Translations under genes and position numbers: made by a program | Shown: piece by piece, positions 1 through 9,809 of the stretch | Layout of the letters: the number at the start of each line of letters is the position of its first letter | Position numbering within the stretch: position 1 is the stretch's first letter | Notes under the pieces: generated by a model | Databases searched by the model: none | Seen by the model: the letters and a program-made list of their open reading frames with translations, nothing else | Told to the model about the DNA's origin: nothing | Assembly: GCA_016716665.1 (NCBI GenBank) | Contig: JADJVH010000015.1 | Coordinates: forward strand, 1 to 64,000 | Source: Candidatus Opimibacter iunctus | GTDB lineage: Bacteria > Bacteroidota > Bacteroidia > Chitinophagales > Saprospiraceae | Direction: 5' to 3' | DNA: 64,000 bases

Positions 1-30
1 AAAAAAAAGAGGCCTTTAGGGGCCTCTTTT
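1..30 (-). terminator. Rho-independent terminator of rhlE
   Basis: A perfect 9-bp inverted repeat (AAAGAGGCC, loop TTTAGG, GGCCTCTTT) is followed, when read on the minus strand, by a run of eight T. It lies about 90 bp downstream of the minus-strand helicase stop and is the natural end of that transcript. The plus-strand side also ends in four T, so it may act in both directions. Confidence 0.8.
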
Positions 31-116
31 ATATCGTTAGGTTAAAACGAATTTCAAATGTTACCTCGATCTTGCCGGAGCAGGACGGAAGATACTTGCA
101 GTCCTGCACCCCTGGC

Positions 117-1308
117 TCATCTTTGGAGCTCCAGGCCTGATGTCCTTACAGTCATGTCTGCTAGTTGAGCACTCATCGGGTATGGATGTTCGTTGACGAC
201 AGGAATGGATTTGGAGATCAGCTTCTGGATATCCTTGAGCAATGGTTTCTCTTCGTAATCACAGAAAGATAGCGCATGTCCGCTGGCACCTGCACGACCT
301 GTCCGGCCGATACGGTGTACATAGGTTTCAGGCACTTCCGGTAATTCGTAATTGAATACGTGTGTAAGATCATCGATATCGATTCCTCGTGCAGCGATGT
401 CTGTTGCTACAAGGACACGAGTTGACCTGTTCTTGAAATTACGCAAAGCGCTTTGTCTCGCACTCTGTGATTTATTTCCGTGGATAGCCTCTGCATTGAT
501 GCCGTTCTTGGTCAGGAATTTCACCAGTTTGTCCGCACCATGTTTCGTTCTGATAAATACCAGTGCTGTTTTGATGGAATGATCGGACAATACATGTTTC
601 AGCAAGAAGGATTTGTTTTCCTTCTGCGTAAAATAGATGAACTGTTGGATCGCATACACAGTAGAAGCTACTGGTGTAACCGTTACTTTAAATGGATTGT
701 GCAGCAAGGAATTTGCGAGCGCATTGATTTCCCGGTGGCATCGTCGCTGAGAAAAACAAGGTCTGGCGCTTTGCAGGGAGTTTAGAGATGATACGTTTTA
801 CATCATGCACAAAACCCATGTCCAGCATACGGTCTGCTTCATCCAATACAAGGTATTTGATGTCTCTGAGGGATACGTGGCCCTGGTTCATCAGGTCGAG
901 TAAACGACCTGGTGTAGCAACGAGGATATCGATTCCTCTGCGCAGGCTGTTGACCTGGCTTACTTGTGATACTCCGCCGAAAACGACGAGGTGGCGTAGG
1001 TTGAGGTTTCTGCCATAGGCCTTGAAGCTTTCTTCAATCTGAATGGCGAGTTCTCTTGTCGGTGTGAGGATTAAGGTCTGGATAGTCCGTTGGGACTTTG
1101 GTGCTTCTTCCTGATCCTGATGCATGAGTTGTAACAGGGGGACTGCAAAGCAGCTGTTTTTCCGGTTCCGGTCTGTGCAACCCAATAAGTCTTTTCTTTC
1201 GAGAATAGCTGGGATTGCATGTTGTTGTTTGTGGGTGGAGGTGGTGTACCCTTCATGTTTTAATGCTTTGAGCAGTGGCTCAATGAGCTGTAGGTTGTTA
1301 AATGACAC
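117..1308 (-). CDS. rhlE: DEAD-box RNA helicase RhlE, frameshifted in this assembly
   Basis: An ATP-dependent RNA helicase of the RhlE type, which remodels structured RNA in ribosome assembly or mRNA decay. The N-terminal half shows the Q-motif region, PTRELAIQ, GG, TPGRLLD, VLDEAD and SATMP. The C-terminal half shows LVFIRTKHGAD, VATDIAARGIDI and HRIGRTGRAG. The reading frame is broken near position 732 (an extra G in CCGGGAAATC). It is also broken twice near 1150 and 1180, so that the Walker A box AQTGTGKT appears only in another frame. Restoring the frames gives a normal-length protein of about 400 residues. The start is GTG at 1308. I infer sequencing errors rather than a dead gene, because the two errors flanking Walker A compensate each other. 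Confidence 0.85.
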
Positions 1309-1935
1309 TAATAAAAAAGTTAGATTAAAAAATGTGGTAAGGCTATCAACTTCACTCGATACTTTACCTGCCTTACGTTAAGCCTTCACACGGCGTTTGA
1401 GTCTTGGGGACTCTGTAAACTCTGAGAGAGAATTAACATACAAGACCACAAAGATAAGGGAATATTTGAGAAAATACAGTAAATCAATGATTTAGGGGGT
1501 AGGCTGGAGGCTAAGGCGGAGGCGAAGGGGAGGAATGAAGGGGATTTGTAATGTGTTTGGGGTTTAATGGTTAATGTTGGTTATATATTTTTATTTTTAT
1601 CTGCTGGGGGAATTAACTTTTCATTGGGGGCGCCTGCAGCTTTTCTGGTTTTGGAAGGGTGATTTGGGCATAGCAGAGAGTGGAATAGTGGTTTTTCCGG
1701 AGAATTAAGGTGTTGATATACCACAGGTGTTTACCTGATCATGTTATGCTCCCTACAGGGCATGAATTATTGGTTTATTGTCCTTTGCTACAACCCGTAA
1801 TTCCTACGGGGCACGATGTTCCGCAATCTGATGATCGTAATTGGCATCTTAATACTACTGCTACCCACCTGTAGTCCCAAACGGGGCACGTTTTTCAATT
1901 CTATAGCACCAGGGATATCAATGCTTCAGGGGCTA
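1309..1935. other. Non-coding stretch with short repeat modules
   Basis: No gene is supported here. The first half (1309-1740) is low-complexity and G-rich on the plus strand, with no conserved reading frame. From about 1740 it carries scattered modules such as CTACAGGGCATGAA, CCTACGGGGCACGAT and AACGGGGCACG. These resemble the ends of the tandem repeat that follows, so this is probably an older, decayed part of the same repeat field. Confidence 0.5.
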
Positions 1936-2307
1936 CAGGTCGGTAGCAATGACAAAAAAAGTCAATTCATGTCCCGTCGAGACATCACCGACATGTCAGA
2001 CTGTTGTGATTATCGATTCATGATGAGATAGAAATATCAATGCCCTGTAAGCAGGTCGGTAGCAAATGACAAAAGTGCAATTCATGTCCCGTCGAGACAT
2101 CACCGACATGTCAGATCTGTTGTGATTATCGATTCATGATGAGATAGAAATATCAATGCCCTGTAGGGGTTACAGGTCGGTAGCAAATGACAAAAAGTCA
2201 ATTCACGTCCCGTTTCGAGACATCACCGACATGTCAGATCTGTTGTGATTATCGATTCATGACGAGATAGGAAATATCAATGCCCCGTAGGGCGCAGGTC
2301 GGTAGCA
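1936..2307. repeat. Three tandem ~120-bp repeats plus a partial fourth
   Basis: The anchor CAGGTCGGTAGC recurs at 1936, 2052, 2173 and 2295, giving unit lengths of 116, 121 and 122 bp. Each unit contains an ATTCATGTCCCGTCGAGAC-like segment, ACATCACCGACATGTCAG, a TTGTGATTATCGATTCATGA segment, and ends in GAAATATCAATGCCCTGTA. CATGTC and GACATG within a unit are inverted and could form a hairpin. The fourth copy stops after the anchor. Units differ mainly by small indels and a few substitutions. It looks like an intergenic repeat family of the Bacteroidota type. No coding potential is conserved across units, and the short frames here break differently in each copy. Confidence 0.75.
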
Positions 2308-2414
2308 TGTGTAAATGAAAATTATTCATGCCCGGCGGCCGGGGCGGCGGACAAGGTGAGCGAAAGGTAGTCGAAGGGGCAATAACTGCGATCAGGCAGA
2401 TCTGTCTCTATTGA

Positions 2415-2850
2415 TCAATCATAATCCGCCATCTCCCGCAGATGGTGCTCCAGATGCACCACATAATCAACGAACATCCATGCCGCCAGCGTATGCAGGA
2501 CCTCATCCCCGCATGGCATTCCCTTGCGCACGATCTCGCCGGAATCCGGCGGATCAACCTGCGATATGCAGATTATAAATCTGCCAGAAGGCCACCAAAT
2601 GAGGTACTGGCATATCCCGATACCGACTGGCCGCGACCCAATCATCCGCATTGTATGTGATCAATGGCTTGTCTTCAAACTGAGCGCGCACAAAACTCGT
2701 TGATGATTGTTGGTCGCACTGTCGATGAGGTGACTCGAGGATTTCTTTCCTGTTCCATTTTTCAGGAGAGGGTCGTGGAGGTCCATTCCGCTCCTGTCAG
2801 GCGCTGAACTTTGTCAGGGATGATGGGCAGAGATGGTGAGGCGATAGGGA
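2415..2850 (-). pseudogene. DinB-family protein, multiply frameshifted
   Basis: The three minus-strand frames together spell a DinB-like four-helix protein. Segments seen in order are an N-terminal IPDKVQRLTGAEW, then KWNRKEIL, HLIDSATNNH, RFVRAQFEDKPLITYNADDW, ASRYRDMPVPHLVAFWQIYN, and a C-terminal VDYVVHLEHHLREM with the typical metal-site histidines. At least four indels separate these pieces, so no single frame covers the gene. DinB-fold proteins are metal-dependent enzymes such as thiol transferases or hydrolases; the substrate cannot be told. The upstream limit is uncertain because the first codons are also frameshifted. Given the error pattern of this contig, an intact gene of about 150 residues is likely, but true decay next to the repeat field is possible. 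Confidence 0.6.
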
Positions 2851-2867
2851 TTGAGCATTCATTTCAA

Positions 2868-5800
2868 TTATAAATATAGGCTAGTGATAATTCTAATTCG
2901 AAAGTGAACACACCCCCATACACCATTATTATTCCCAAACAAATACACCTGTCGTCCATCCGCCAGTTTGATTTGCTGGATGTCGCATCTTCAATCCGAA
3001 GTTTGCCATCCATCAGGGCTGTATTGGCAAGTGAAATTTCCTTGCCGTCACCAAGACAAAACACCAGGATACAGGCCATCATATCTTGCGGTCTCAATCT
3101 CGGTGGGCAGATGATTGCCAGCATAGATGAAATCAAGAAAGGTATCACCATTGATGTCGCCAACATAGAATGCCTTTACAGGACCTGCCTGGCATGCCGA
3201 TGGCAGGTCGCCTGAACTGAAGGTCCCATTCCCATTGTTGCGGGAGATAGGTACTTGACATCGAGGACACTTTGTTGATGTACACCGCGCTTCAACATCT
3301 CTTCAGGATAGATGTCAGTCACCATTTTGCTTTTGCAAAAACTCTCGTAGGTGGATATTTCGATCTAATAAAAAGCATCTCTTGCGCAGACCAATCCCTG
3401 CCACGCACAGGTGCCAGGAGATCTCTTTTAGTCATAGCGAGGATAACATCATTGTCCCCATTGTGATCGAGGTCTCCTGAATAAACTTCAAGGTTGGTGC
3501 CCTTCGAGCCGCCAAATTTATTGTTCCACCCGAGGTTGCCGAGAATGAAATCTGAATCTCCGTCACCATCAAATCTCCTTTTTCTATTGTCAACCACAAT
3601 CCAGATGCAGCAGAGGGAATTACTTTTCAGTAAATTTTCCTTTGCCATCATTGAGAGCAGGGTAGGCTTATCCATTCACCGACGACGAGGAGGTCCAGGT
3701 CGCCATCCTTGTCGATACTATCACTGATGACATCGGTGACCATGCCAAATTGATCGAGGAAGGGAGCAAGTGTTTTTGTGTGATCACTAAACGAACCGGA
3801 TTGATTGATGAGGAGTCGCGAATCAGCAGGTGCAGCATACAGGCCACTGACTTGCCTGCCGCCGATAAATAAATCAAGATCCTTGTCGCCATCTGCATCA
3901 AAAGCTTCAATGCATTGCCCATTGACCAGCGCATCAGGCATTGCTTTGTTTCCCGCGCGCGTCAGATTGCCTTTGCCATCATTGAGGTAGAGGCGCAATT
4001 TCTGAGCGATGGATCTCTTTCAGCAAATTCACTACTGCCACTGTGGTGACGACGAGGTCCAGGTCACCATCACCATCTGTATCCGTGATTAAAGATTCCA
4101 GGTCCTCCGCGCCCTTATCGCTTTCGAGTGCAGGCTGATGTTTGATTTTCAAATTGCCCCGATGCGCTTTGTATATAAGGCTTCCAGCCTGACCTGTTGC
4201 TCCGCCGACAAAAAGTCTTCACGTCCGTCTGCATTGAGATCACTACGACTGATATGGCCTCAGTTTGAGACAACTTATAGGCAGCAATATCTGGGCGGAA
4301 AAGTCATTGAAGTCAGTTTCCTTGGTAGCTTAAAGTCGCAGAGATGTTCTTCCTTGGAATCAATGCCAGCATTCAGGTCACGGCAAAGGGTATTTTTTTC
4401 TTTCTCAAAACCAATGGTGAGTGTCTTATCAACCTTGATATTTTTAACACCGACATTGCCTTGTGATTCCAGTACACCTTGATTGAATCCATTTCTGCAA
4501 TATTCCCAAGCCCGTAATATAATTCCTGTCTGACGGAAGAGAAATAACCGCGCGAAGTCTGCATCGTCTGTATCTGCTTTTTTCCAGAGAAATAGGCGAC
4601 TACAGATGTTCCAAGCCCATTGAGATTCTGGCCCTCACCTTTGAGTTTTATTTTGAGATAATGACCATTGGTCGTACTGGTGTTTTTGTAGATTGATGCT
4701 TGCGCATTCATATTGTTGATGACCACATCGAGCAGGCCATCACCATCCAGATCAACGTAGGCCATGCCTTGAGAGAAGCCAGGTGCATTGAAGCCATTGG
4801 AAGGTGGCAATTTTGTAAACTGCATATTGCCATCATTGCTATAGATGATGTTTCGTACAGGATTTGAAGGCAAGATATCAAGTACTTCGAGATAGTTTGA
4901 TGGACCTACCATGCCCTGCAGCATTTCTGATCCGCGCATTGAAGTCATTGTCCGGAGATCGCGGAGCACACCATTGGTCACAAGGATATCCTGGTCGCCG
5001 TCGATGTCGAGGTCGGCAAACAAGGAAGCATAGCTCCAGTCTGACCTGGAGACACCGGCCAGCTCACCCATCTCTGAAAAATATCCATGGCCCATATTGA
5101 CCTGCAAGGCATTCTGGATGTACTGATAGTATTGCCCTTCTGCCACGAGCCCGTGAAAGCGATCTGGATCCATAGCACCCATATTGGTCTTTGACTTGTA
5201 GTTGTCTTCAAAGGCCATATCCAGTGTGATCAGATCTGTCCAGCCATCCGAGTTGATATCTCCTGCATCGGATCCCATGGAGTAAAAGGAGATGCCCCGT
5301 GCGGTTTTTTATTTCATCCTTAAATTTTCCCTGGTCATTCATGTACATAAAGGCGGCATGATGGTAATCATTGCAGACATACAGGCTCGGTCCATCCATT
5401 GAGATCAAAATCACCAAGGGCCACGCTCAGGCCATAGCGTGAATCAAGCATGCCAAGTGCTGAAGTCTTGTCCACATACTTCCCGTTTTCGAAAAAAAAA
5501 GCGATCAGTCATTGGATATTGTGCTACAGCCTCCGGCTTGTTGACCAGGCGGGAGAATTCGTCGAAGGCTGGTTGACGAGATACATATCGAGATCACCGT
5601 CCTGATCTGCATCAAAGAAGGTAGATTGGAATACCAAAGCCAATATCATCTATACCATACTGGGCTGCTTGTTCGCGAAATACGTTTTTGCCTGGTTGAT
5701 ATACAGTTTATTCCGGTTGTTTGTCCGGCACTGCATCGGTGAATTCTTGCAGACATAGATATCGAGTAGTCCATCCGCATTAACATCACCATCGTGACAC

Positions 5801-6186
5801 CACTTGACCAGATCTGCGGGCTGATGCCTGCGTTGGCGGTGATATCTTCAAACTTGAAATTTCCCTTGTTGAGGTACAACTTGTCAGGCACCATATTTCC
5901 TGCAAAATATAGATCAGGAGGCCGTCAGTGTTGATATCCCCCGGCGGCTACACCTGCGCCGTCGTGGATAAAGTGCCAGTGAAGATATTGACGCGCCCTT
6001 CTTCATTGACCTGGTTGACGAAATTGATCCCGGGTCTGTGGCAGGTAGCGACTCCATTTGGATGGTGGCGCTAGTGGCGCCTTTGGATCCGACGGATGGT
6101 TCGTTTTTGCAGGAGGGGATGGTGAGCATTATAAAGCTCAATATGATCAGGGCAATAATTCCGAGTAAAAATGCTTTGCGATTCAT
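2868..6186 (-). CDS. CRTAC/FG-GAP repeat lipoprotein, heavily frameshifted
   Basis: A secreted lipoprotein of about 1000-1100 residues. The N-terminus has a hydrophobic segment ending in the lipobox TIPSC. Repeated FG-GAP/VCBS calcium-binding loops (DxDxDGxxD type, for example DINSDGWTDL, DLDGDGLLDV and DADGDKDLDL) run through the whole length. A central ASPIC/UnbV-like segment shows GLGTSVVAYFSGKKQ and SRGYFSSVRQELYYGLG. Fragments lie in all three frames (5914-6186, 5646-5894, 4373-5278, 3648-3998, 3319-3675 and further), so at least seven indels break it. The last frame ends at a TAA at 2868. A -7 element TAACTTTG (6198-6191) ends four bases before the ATG, supporting this start and a leaderless mRNA. 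Family role is unknown; FG-GAP folds usually make beta-propellers for adhesion or binding. Confidence 0.75.
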
Positions 6187-6190
6187 TTGG

Positions 6191-6198
6191 CAAAGTTA
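6191..6198 (-). promoter_or_regulatory. -7 promoter element TAACTTTG
   Basis: This is an exact match to the Bacteroidota -7 consensus TAnnTTTG, read on the minus strand. Its last base is separated from the ATG at 6186 by four bases, so transcription would begin at or next to the start codon. No clear -33 TTG was fixed. Confidence 0.55.
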
Positions 6199-6237
6199 GC
6201 CAATGGAGGATGGGTTTTCTTTCTTTGGGCAGAAAAC

Positions 6238-6382
6238 GCCGCTGGATGGAGTTCTCTCCGCCAGCTGAGGGATTCTAATTGTAATTTCAATTTATTATTC
6301 CCATTGGTATTGTGGTAGGAATTTCTTTGGTTGGCGGAGAGAACAATTCGACTACGCTCACTGCGGCGCTCCATCCAACGGC
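6238..6382. repeat. Interrupted inverted repeat carrying a dispersed 14-mer
   Basis: The left arm (6238-6263) reads GCCGCTGGATGGAG then TTCTCTCCGCCA. Its reverse complement is found on the right in two blocks, 6332-6343 (TGGCGGAGAGAA) and 6369-6382 (one mismatch). They are separated by 25 nt that contain TTCGACTACGCTCA. The same 14-mer recurs exactly at 21133-21146. The 25 nt therefore look like an insertion into one arm of an older hairpin between the two CRTAC genes. Confidence 0.55.
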
Positions 6383-6454
6383 ACCAGATCTGCGACCTGC
6401 GACGCGATTTTGGAAAGGTCGCATTTTCACCTTCCTTGATCGAATACGCCTTAT

Positions 6455-8665
6455 TCATCGCAAGCCCGGCAGGACTTGTGGCTGATTGCCCTTGACAGGC
6501 CAGTAGATTTTTACAGCATTGATTTTTTCTGCTTTACCAAGTCCCATCTCGAGCTGTAGGCTGTTGCCACCAAAGCTTGAGCCTGGGGAAACCATTTCAT
6601 ATACCTTCCGGGTTTTACCGTTTTCCGAGATTTCAATTTCTCCACGCGCACCGAGGGCCATGCGATTTGACTTGACGCCTTCGAGTCTGAGTACAATCCA
6701 TTGCTTGTCATGCGGCATAGGGTTTTCAAAAAACATACTTTGGTATACATCACCCTCAAAGCTTCCTCCCATCTTGGCGAAGAGGTCCTGATCACCATCA
6801 CGATCCATGTCTGCAAACGCCACCCCGTGTCCTTTCTGGATATTGCCAAATCCTCCTGCATAGGTGATGTCATCATATTTTTTTCCTTCGCGGTTCCAAT
6901 ACATTTTGTTTGGCACGATGGATTTGAGATTGGGCTCTCCGGTGCCGAGATAGAAATCAGGGAAACCATCATTGTCAAGGTCGCCATAGCTAGATCCCAT
7001 AGAGAATACAGGCTCAGTCAGTCCCATTGGGATGCTCATGTCAGTAAAAGTACCATCGCTATTGTTGCGATAGATACGGGGCCGGAATGGGTCATCCTTT
7101 TTTCCATAAGCTCGAAGTACCTTGCCGGGCAGGTCTTCTGCACCATCCGAATATGCAGAGACAAAGATGTCTAGCCATCCATCATTGTTGTAATCAAACA
7201 TCCAGGTCGGAAAGGAGACAAAGGGTTCCTCCACATGTGCAGTGGTAGTGATTTCCTTGAATTTGATACCATGCTCATCTGATGCATTGAGGAATAGCCT
7301 GTTGTTGCCATTGAGGATGGAGAGGTACAGGTCAGGATAACCATCATTGTTGATATCCCCACCGGTGCTGCCTTTGACAAAGGCAAGGATTTGTAAATTG
7401 GCTTCTGCAGATACTTCTTTGAATGTACCATCGCCCTGGTTGTGATAAAGCTCTGAAGGAAAATTAAAATCTGGTCCACCATCAGGTATCGCTTCGTTGC
7501 CTACAAAGAGATCAACCCATCCATCGAGGTCAAAGTCCAACCAGACCGAATTCTGTGTAGGACGTTTTGTATAGAGGCCTGCCTTGACTGTAACATCAGT
7601 GAAGGTTCCGTCTCCATTATTTTTCAGCAGTGAATTGGGGATACGTCCCTGATCCCTAAACCACGCTCCACGCATGATGAAGAGATCGATCCATCCGTCA
7701 TTATTATAATCCGTCTGCCGGATATTGAGTCCGCCGGTGACGCCTTTCAATCCGGACTGCATCGTCACGTCTTCAAAGCTGCCATCGCCTCTGTTTTTAT
7801 AGAAATGGATCTGATCATGAAATCCCCAGTTGGAGGCCATGATATCAAGAAAGCCATCGTTGTTGAAGTCATCCATGACGACACCACCTGCGAGACCTCG
7901 TTTGTCAAAACCTATTTCAGCAGCGATATCCGTAAAGTGTGGGAATTCGACTTTGGATTTATAATACTGTTCAGGCAGTCGGAGAGAGGCAGGTACACCC
8001 TCAGGAAACATGCCCAGGGTCATCGCAGAGACATTGAAGAGGTACTTTGATGTCAGGTCATCAGGTACTTGCTGCAATATTTCCTTGTAGAGATCAAAAG
8101 CCATAGTCGAGCCATCTCTCTTCGTGTGCTGACCTCCGGGGGCAATGGGAATGATACAGGATTCGGTAGTATGATTGAGGACGCAGTTTTGCTGTTCGCC
8201 AAGCCGAAGGGCTGCGAGTGCCAGGAGTTTTTTCATCTCCAGTACGGTCTGTTCTTTGCCGGGAATCTGCATGGGCTGGACCAACTTCAATACATCCTGG
8301 AAGATTTTGATGGATCCTTCTGAATTGCCTGCCTTGAGTTCTTCAAAGCCCCACATGACCATAAAGTTGACTTTGTTGAGTCCTTCACTGCTTTCAGCAC
8401 GTTTCTTCAGGAGTTGTGCACGCTCTGCACACATGAAGACCGTGACTTTCATAGGATCTACTGCGGCCTGTGCTTTCTGGACACTATCGATCATGGCCAG
8501 GGTTTCTGATGAAGGAGAGGTGGCTGTAGCAGTGACGCAGGATTCAGGAGAAGTTGATTGATCCTGATCAGCCTTGCATCCTGCAATCAGCACGAGCAGG
8601 CTATATCCAAATAAGATTGACCACGACCAGTTTGCGGTTGTGGCGATGCTTTTCAAGTGCTCCAT
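6455..8665 (-). CDS. CRTAC/FG-GAP lipoprotein with ASPIC/UnbV domain
   Basis: A predicted exported lipoprotein of about 736 residues. The signal peptide ends at LIAGC. A helical, TPR-like region of about 200 residues follows, then at least eight FG-GAP loops (DFNNDGFLDI, DYNNDGWIDL, DFDLDGWVDL, DINNDGYPDL and others), and a C-terminal ASPIC/UnbV segment (ALGARGEIEISENGKTRK, VSPGSSFGGNSLQLEMGLG). I prefer the ATG at 8665 over the one at 8707, because TACCTTTG (8677-8670) is a -7 element ending four bases before it and the signal peptide follows directly. The frame stops at 6455. In the next frame the expected family ending MNKAYSIKEGE continues, so the true stop is probably near 6358 after an indel. 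It lies 5' of, and parallel to, the related gene at 2868-6186. Confidence 0.8.
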   Translation of the reverse strand: MEHLKSIATTANWSWSILFGYSLLVLIAGCKADQDQSTSPESCVTATATSPSSETLAMIDSVQKAQAAVDPMKVTVFMCAERAQLLKKRAESSEGLNKVNFMVMWGFEELKAGNSEGSIKIFQDVLKLVQPMQIPGKEQTVLEMKKLLALAALRLGEQQNCVLNHTTESCIIPIAPGGQHTKRDGSTMAFDLYKEILQQVPDDLTSKYLFNVSAMTLGMFPEGVPASLRLPEQYYKSKVEFPHFTDIAAEIGFDKRGLAGGVVMDDFNNDGFLDIMASNWGFHDQIHFYKNRGDGSFEDVTMQSGLKGVTGGLNIRQTDYNNDGWIDLFIMRGAWFRDQGRIPNSLLKNNGDGTFTDVTVKAGLYTKRPTQNSVWLDFDLDGWVDLFVGNEAIPDGGPDFNFPSELYHNQGDGTFKEVSAEANLQILAFVKGSTGGDINNDGYPDLYLSILNGNNRLFLNASDEHGIKFKEITTTAHVEEPFVSFPTWMFDYNNDGWLDIFVSAYSDGAEDLPGKVLRAYGKKDDPFRPRIYRNNSDGTFTDMSIPMGLTEPVFSMGSSYGDLDNDGFPDFYLGTGEPNLKSIVPNKMYWNREGKKYDDITYAGGFGNIQKGHGVAFADMDRDGDQDLFAKMGGSFEGDVYQSMFFENPMPHDKQWIVLRLEGVKSNRMALGARGEIEISENGKTRKVYEMVSPGSSFGGNSLQLEMGLGKAEKINAVKIYWPVKGNQPQVLPGLR

Positions 8666-8669
8666 TGGA

Positions 8670-8677
8670 CAAAGGTA
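8670..8677 (-). promoter_or_regulatory. -7 promoter element TACCTTTG
   Basis: An exact TAnnTTTG match on the minus strand. It lies inside the longest open frame, so the longer start at 8707 would be upstream of the transcript. The ATG at 8665 begins four bases after the element, suggesting a leaderless mRNA. Confidence 0.5.
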
Positions 8678-8878
8678 GTGTGCGGGACAGCAACTGGGGG
8701 GTACCATAATCTACGGATAGAGAGAATGGTTGTAAAATGTGTGAATGATATAAAAAATTACAATAATTATATAACACATTGATATTCAGGCAATAATAAT
8801 CATTTTTCACAACTAATCCCTTTGCCGGGTTGTTGAAATAGTAATCAATCCGATTTATTATCCAACTTAAAACGCAAA

Positions 8879-9481
8879 ATGATGAAAAGTAAAATGCTAT
8901 TGTTCGTTGCAGGCCTCCTCCTTATTGGAGTTGGAACAATGAACGCACAAATGGGTGATCAAACCTCAATCGGCCCGCGTGTAGGGGTCAATTTTGCCAA
9001 TGTAAGTAACGTAGCCGGTTCCAAATCCCTAACTGGACTGGTCCTTGGGCTTACTTCCACATATAGTATCAGTGAATCAACCGGTCTTACAATAGATCTG
9101 CTGTATTCGGGCGAAGGATATGTGCTGGATGGCAATGACCATCATCTCAATTACCTGCAGATCCCGGTATTGTTTGATCTTTTCTTCGGACAACTGGGAG
9201 AAAAATTCCGTCCAAAGGTATATGCTGGTTTAACCCCGGGCTTCCTGCTGAATGCCAAGGTCAATGACAATGATGTGGATGATTTCTATAACACCTTCAA
9301 TATTGCCGTTACTGGTGGGCTTGGATTCAATTATCGCGTTGGCAGCCGTATCTGGTTGAATACAGACCTTCGCGGTTTCCTTGGATTGAGTGATATCAGA
9401 AAGGATGTGATTGGCGATAAAGTGGCCAACAACAATGTCCAGGTAAGCATAGGCCTGGCCTATGGGCTTTCCAAAATATAG
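8879..9481 (+). CDS. PorT-like outer-membrane beta-barrel protein
   Basis: A protein of 200 residues with an N-terminal signal peptide (MKSKMLLFVAGLLLIGVGTMNAQ, cut after NAQ) followed by alternating amphipathic strands. Strands such as GPRVGVNFANV, LGLTSTYSI, LTIDLLYSGEGY and VQVSIGLAYGLSKI are typical of the small outer-membrane beta-barrel (PorT/OMP_b-brl_2) family of Bacteroidota. The name does not imply the type IX secretion PorT function; these barrels are numerous and mostly uncharacterised. Two adjacent ATG codons (8879 and 8882) could start it. It stands alone between the divergent CRTAC gene and a terminator, so it is probably monocistronic. Confidence 0.75.
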   Translation: MMKSKMLLFVAGLLLIGVGTMNAQMGDQTSIGPRVGVNFANVSNVAGSKSLTGLVLGLTSTYSISESTGLTIDLLYSGEGYVLDGNDHHLNYLQIPVLFDLFFGQLGEKFRPKVYAGLTPGFLLNAKVNDNDVDDFYNTFNIAVTGGLGFNYRVGSRIWLNTDLRGFLGLSDIRKDVIGDKVANNNVQVSIGLAYGLSKI

Positions 9482-9529
9482 ACATTATGTGGGTTTGGTC
9501 CTGACCGATCAGCCGATTTAAGTTTTAAG

Positions 9530-9562
9530 GAGCTATTCCATTGATTTGGGATGGCTCTTTTT
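9530..9562 (+). terminator. Rho-independent terminator after the beta-barrel gene
   Basis: A 10-bp stem with two G-U pairs (GAGCTATTCC, loop ATTGATTT, GGGATGGCTC) is followed directly by TTTTT. It separates the beta-barrel gene from the nos promoter region. The rest of the 328-bp gap is AT-rich and holds only the promoter and FNR-like site described next. Confidence 0.7.
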
Positions 9563-9748
9563 CATTAAATGCAAGATTTGCAGGTCTTTATGCTTGGATA
9601 TTTCCTTGTCTCCAGTATAAATCCGGGTTTTAAGAGTGCTTTTTTTTCAAAAGTTCCCTTTACCTCGGTTTCAATAGTTGGTGATTAGATCCGAAGTGGA
9701 ATAAAAATGAGGTCTTTTTGTTATTTTGGATCAAAATCACCACCTTAT

Positions 9749-9792
9749 ATGATCTGGATCATAAAAAGATGGTTTTGTCCGAGATAAATTTG
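9749..9792 (+). promoter_or_regulatory. FNR-like box and -7 element of the nos operon
   Basis: ATGATCTGGATCAT (9749-9762) contains TGATnnnnATCA, the core of the FNR/DNR palindrome TTGATnnnnATCAA. A TAAATTTG -7 element follows at 9785-9792, and the cytochrome ATG is at 9810. The centre of the palindrome is 36.5 bp before the last base of the -7 element. This places it about 41-43 bp before the likely start of transcription, the class II activator position. An imperfect palindrome ATTTTGGATCAAAAT lies just upstream (9723-9737). A Crp/Fnr protein is encoded at 18625-19218. Confidence 0.7.
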
Positions 9793-9809
9793 TATAAAAC
9801 TTAAAAGAG

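Noticed and set aside
1140..1185. Loss of the Walker A motif in RhlE as a natural inactivation
   Set aside because: The correct AQTGTGKT is intact in another frame between two compensating indels, so a sequencing error is far more likely.
1816..2031. 71-residue plus-strand frame that starts like a lipoprotein (MFRNLMIVIGILILLLPTCSPKRG)
   Set aside because: It runs into the tandem repeat and its downstream half is repeat sequence, whose frame differs in each copy. The lipobox is accidental in an AT-rich stretch.
6183..6458. 91-residue minus-strand frame starting MNKAYSIKEGE between the two CRTAC genes
   Set aside because: Its first residues are the typical ending of the preceding ASPIC/UnbV domain in the wrong frame. 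The remainder runs through the inverted repeat, so it is an indel artefact, not a gene.
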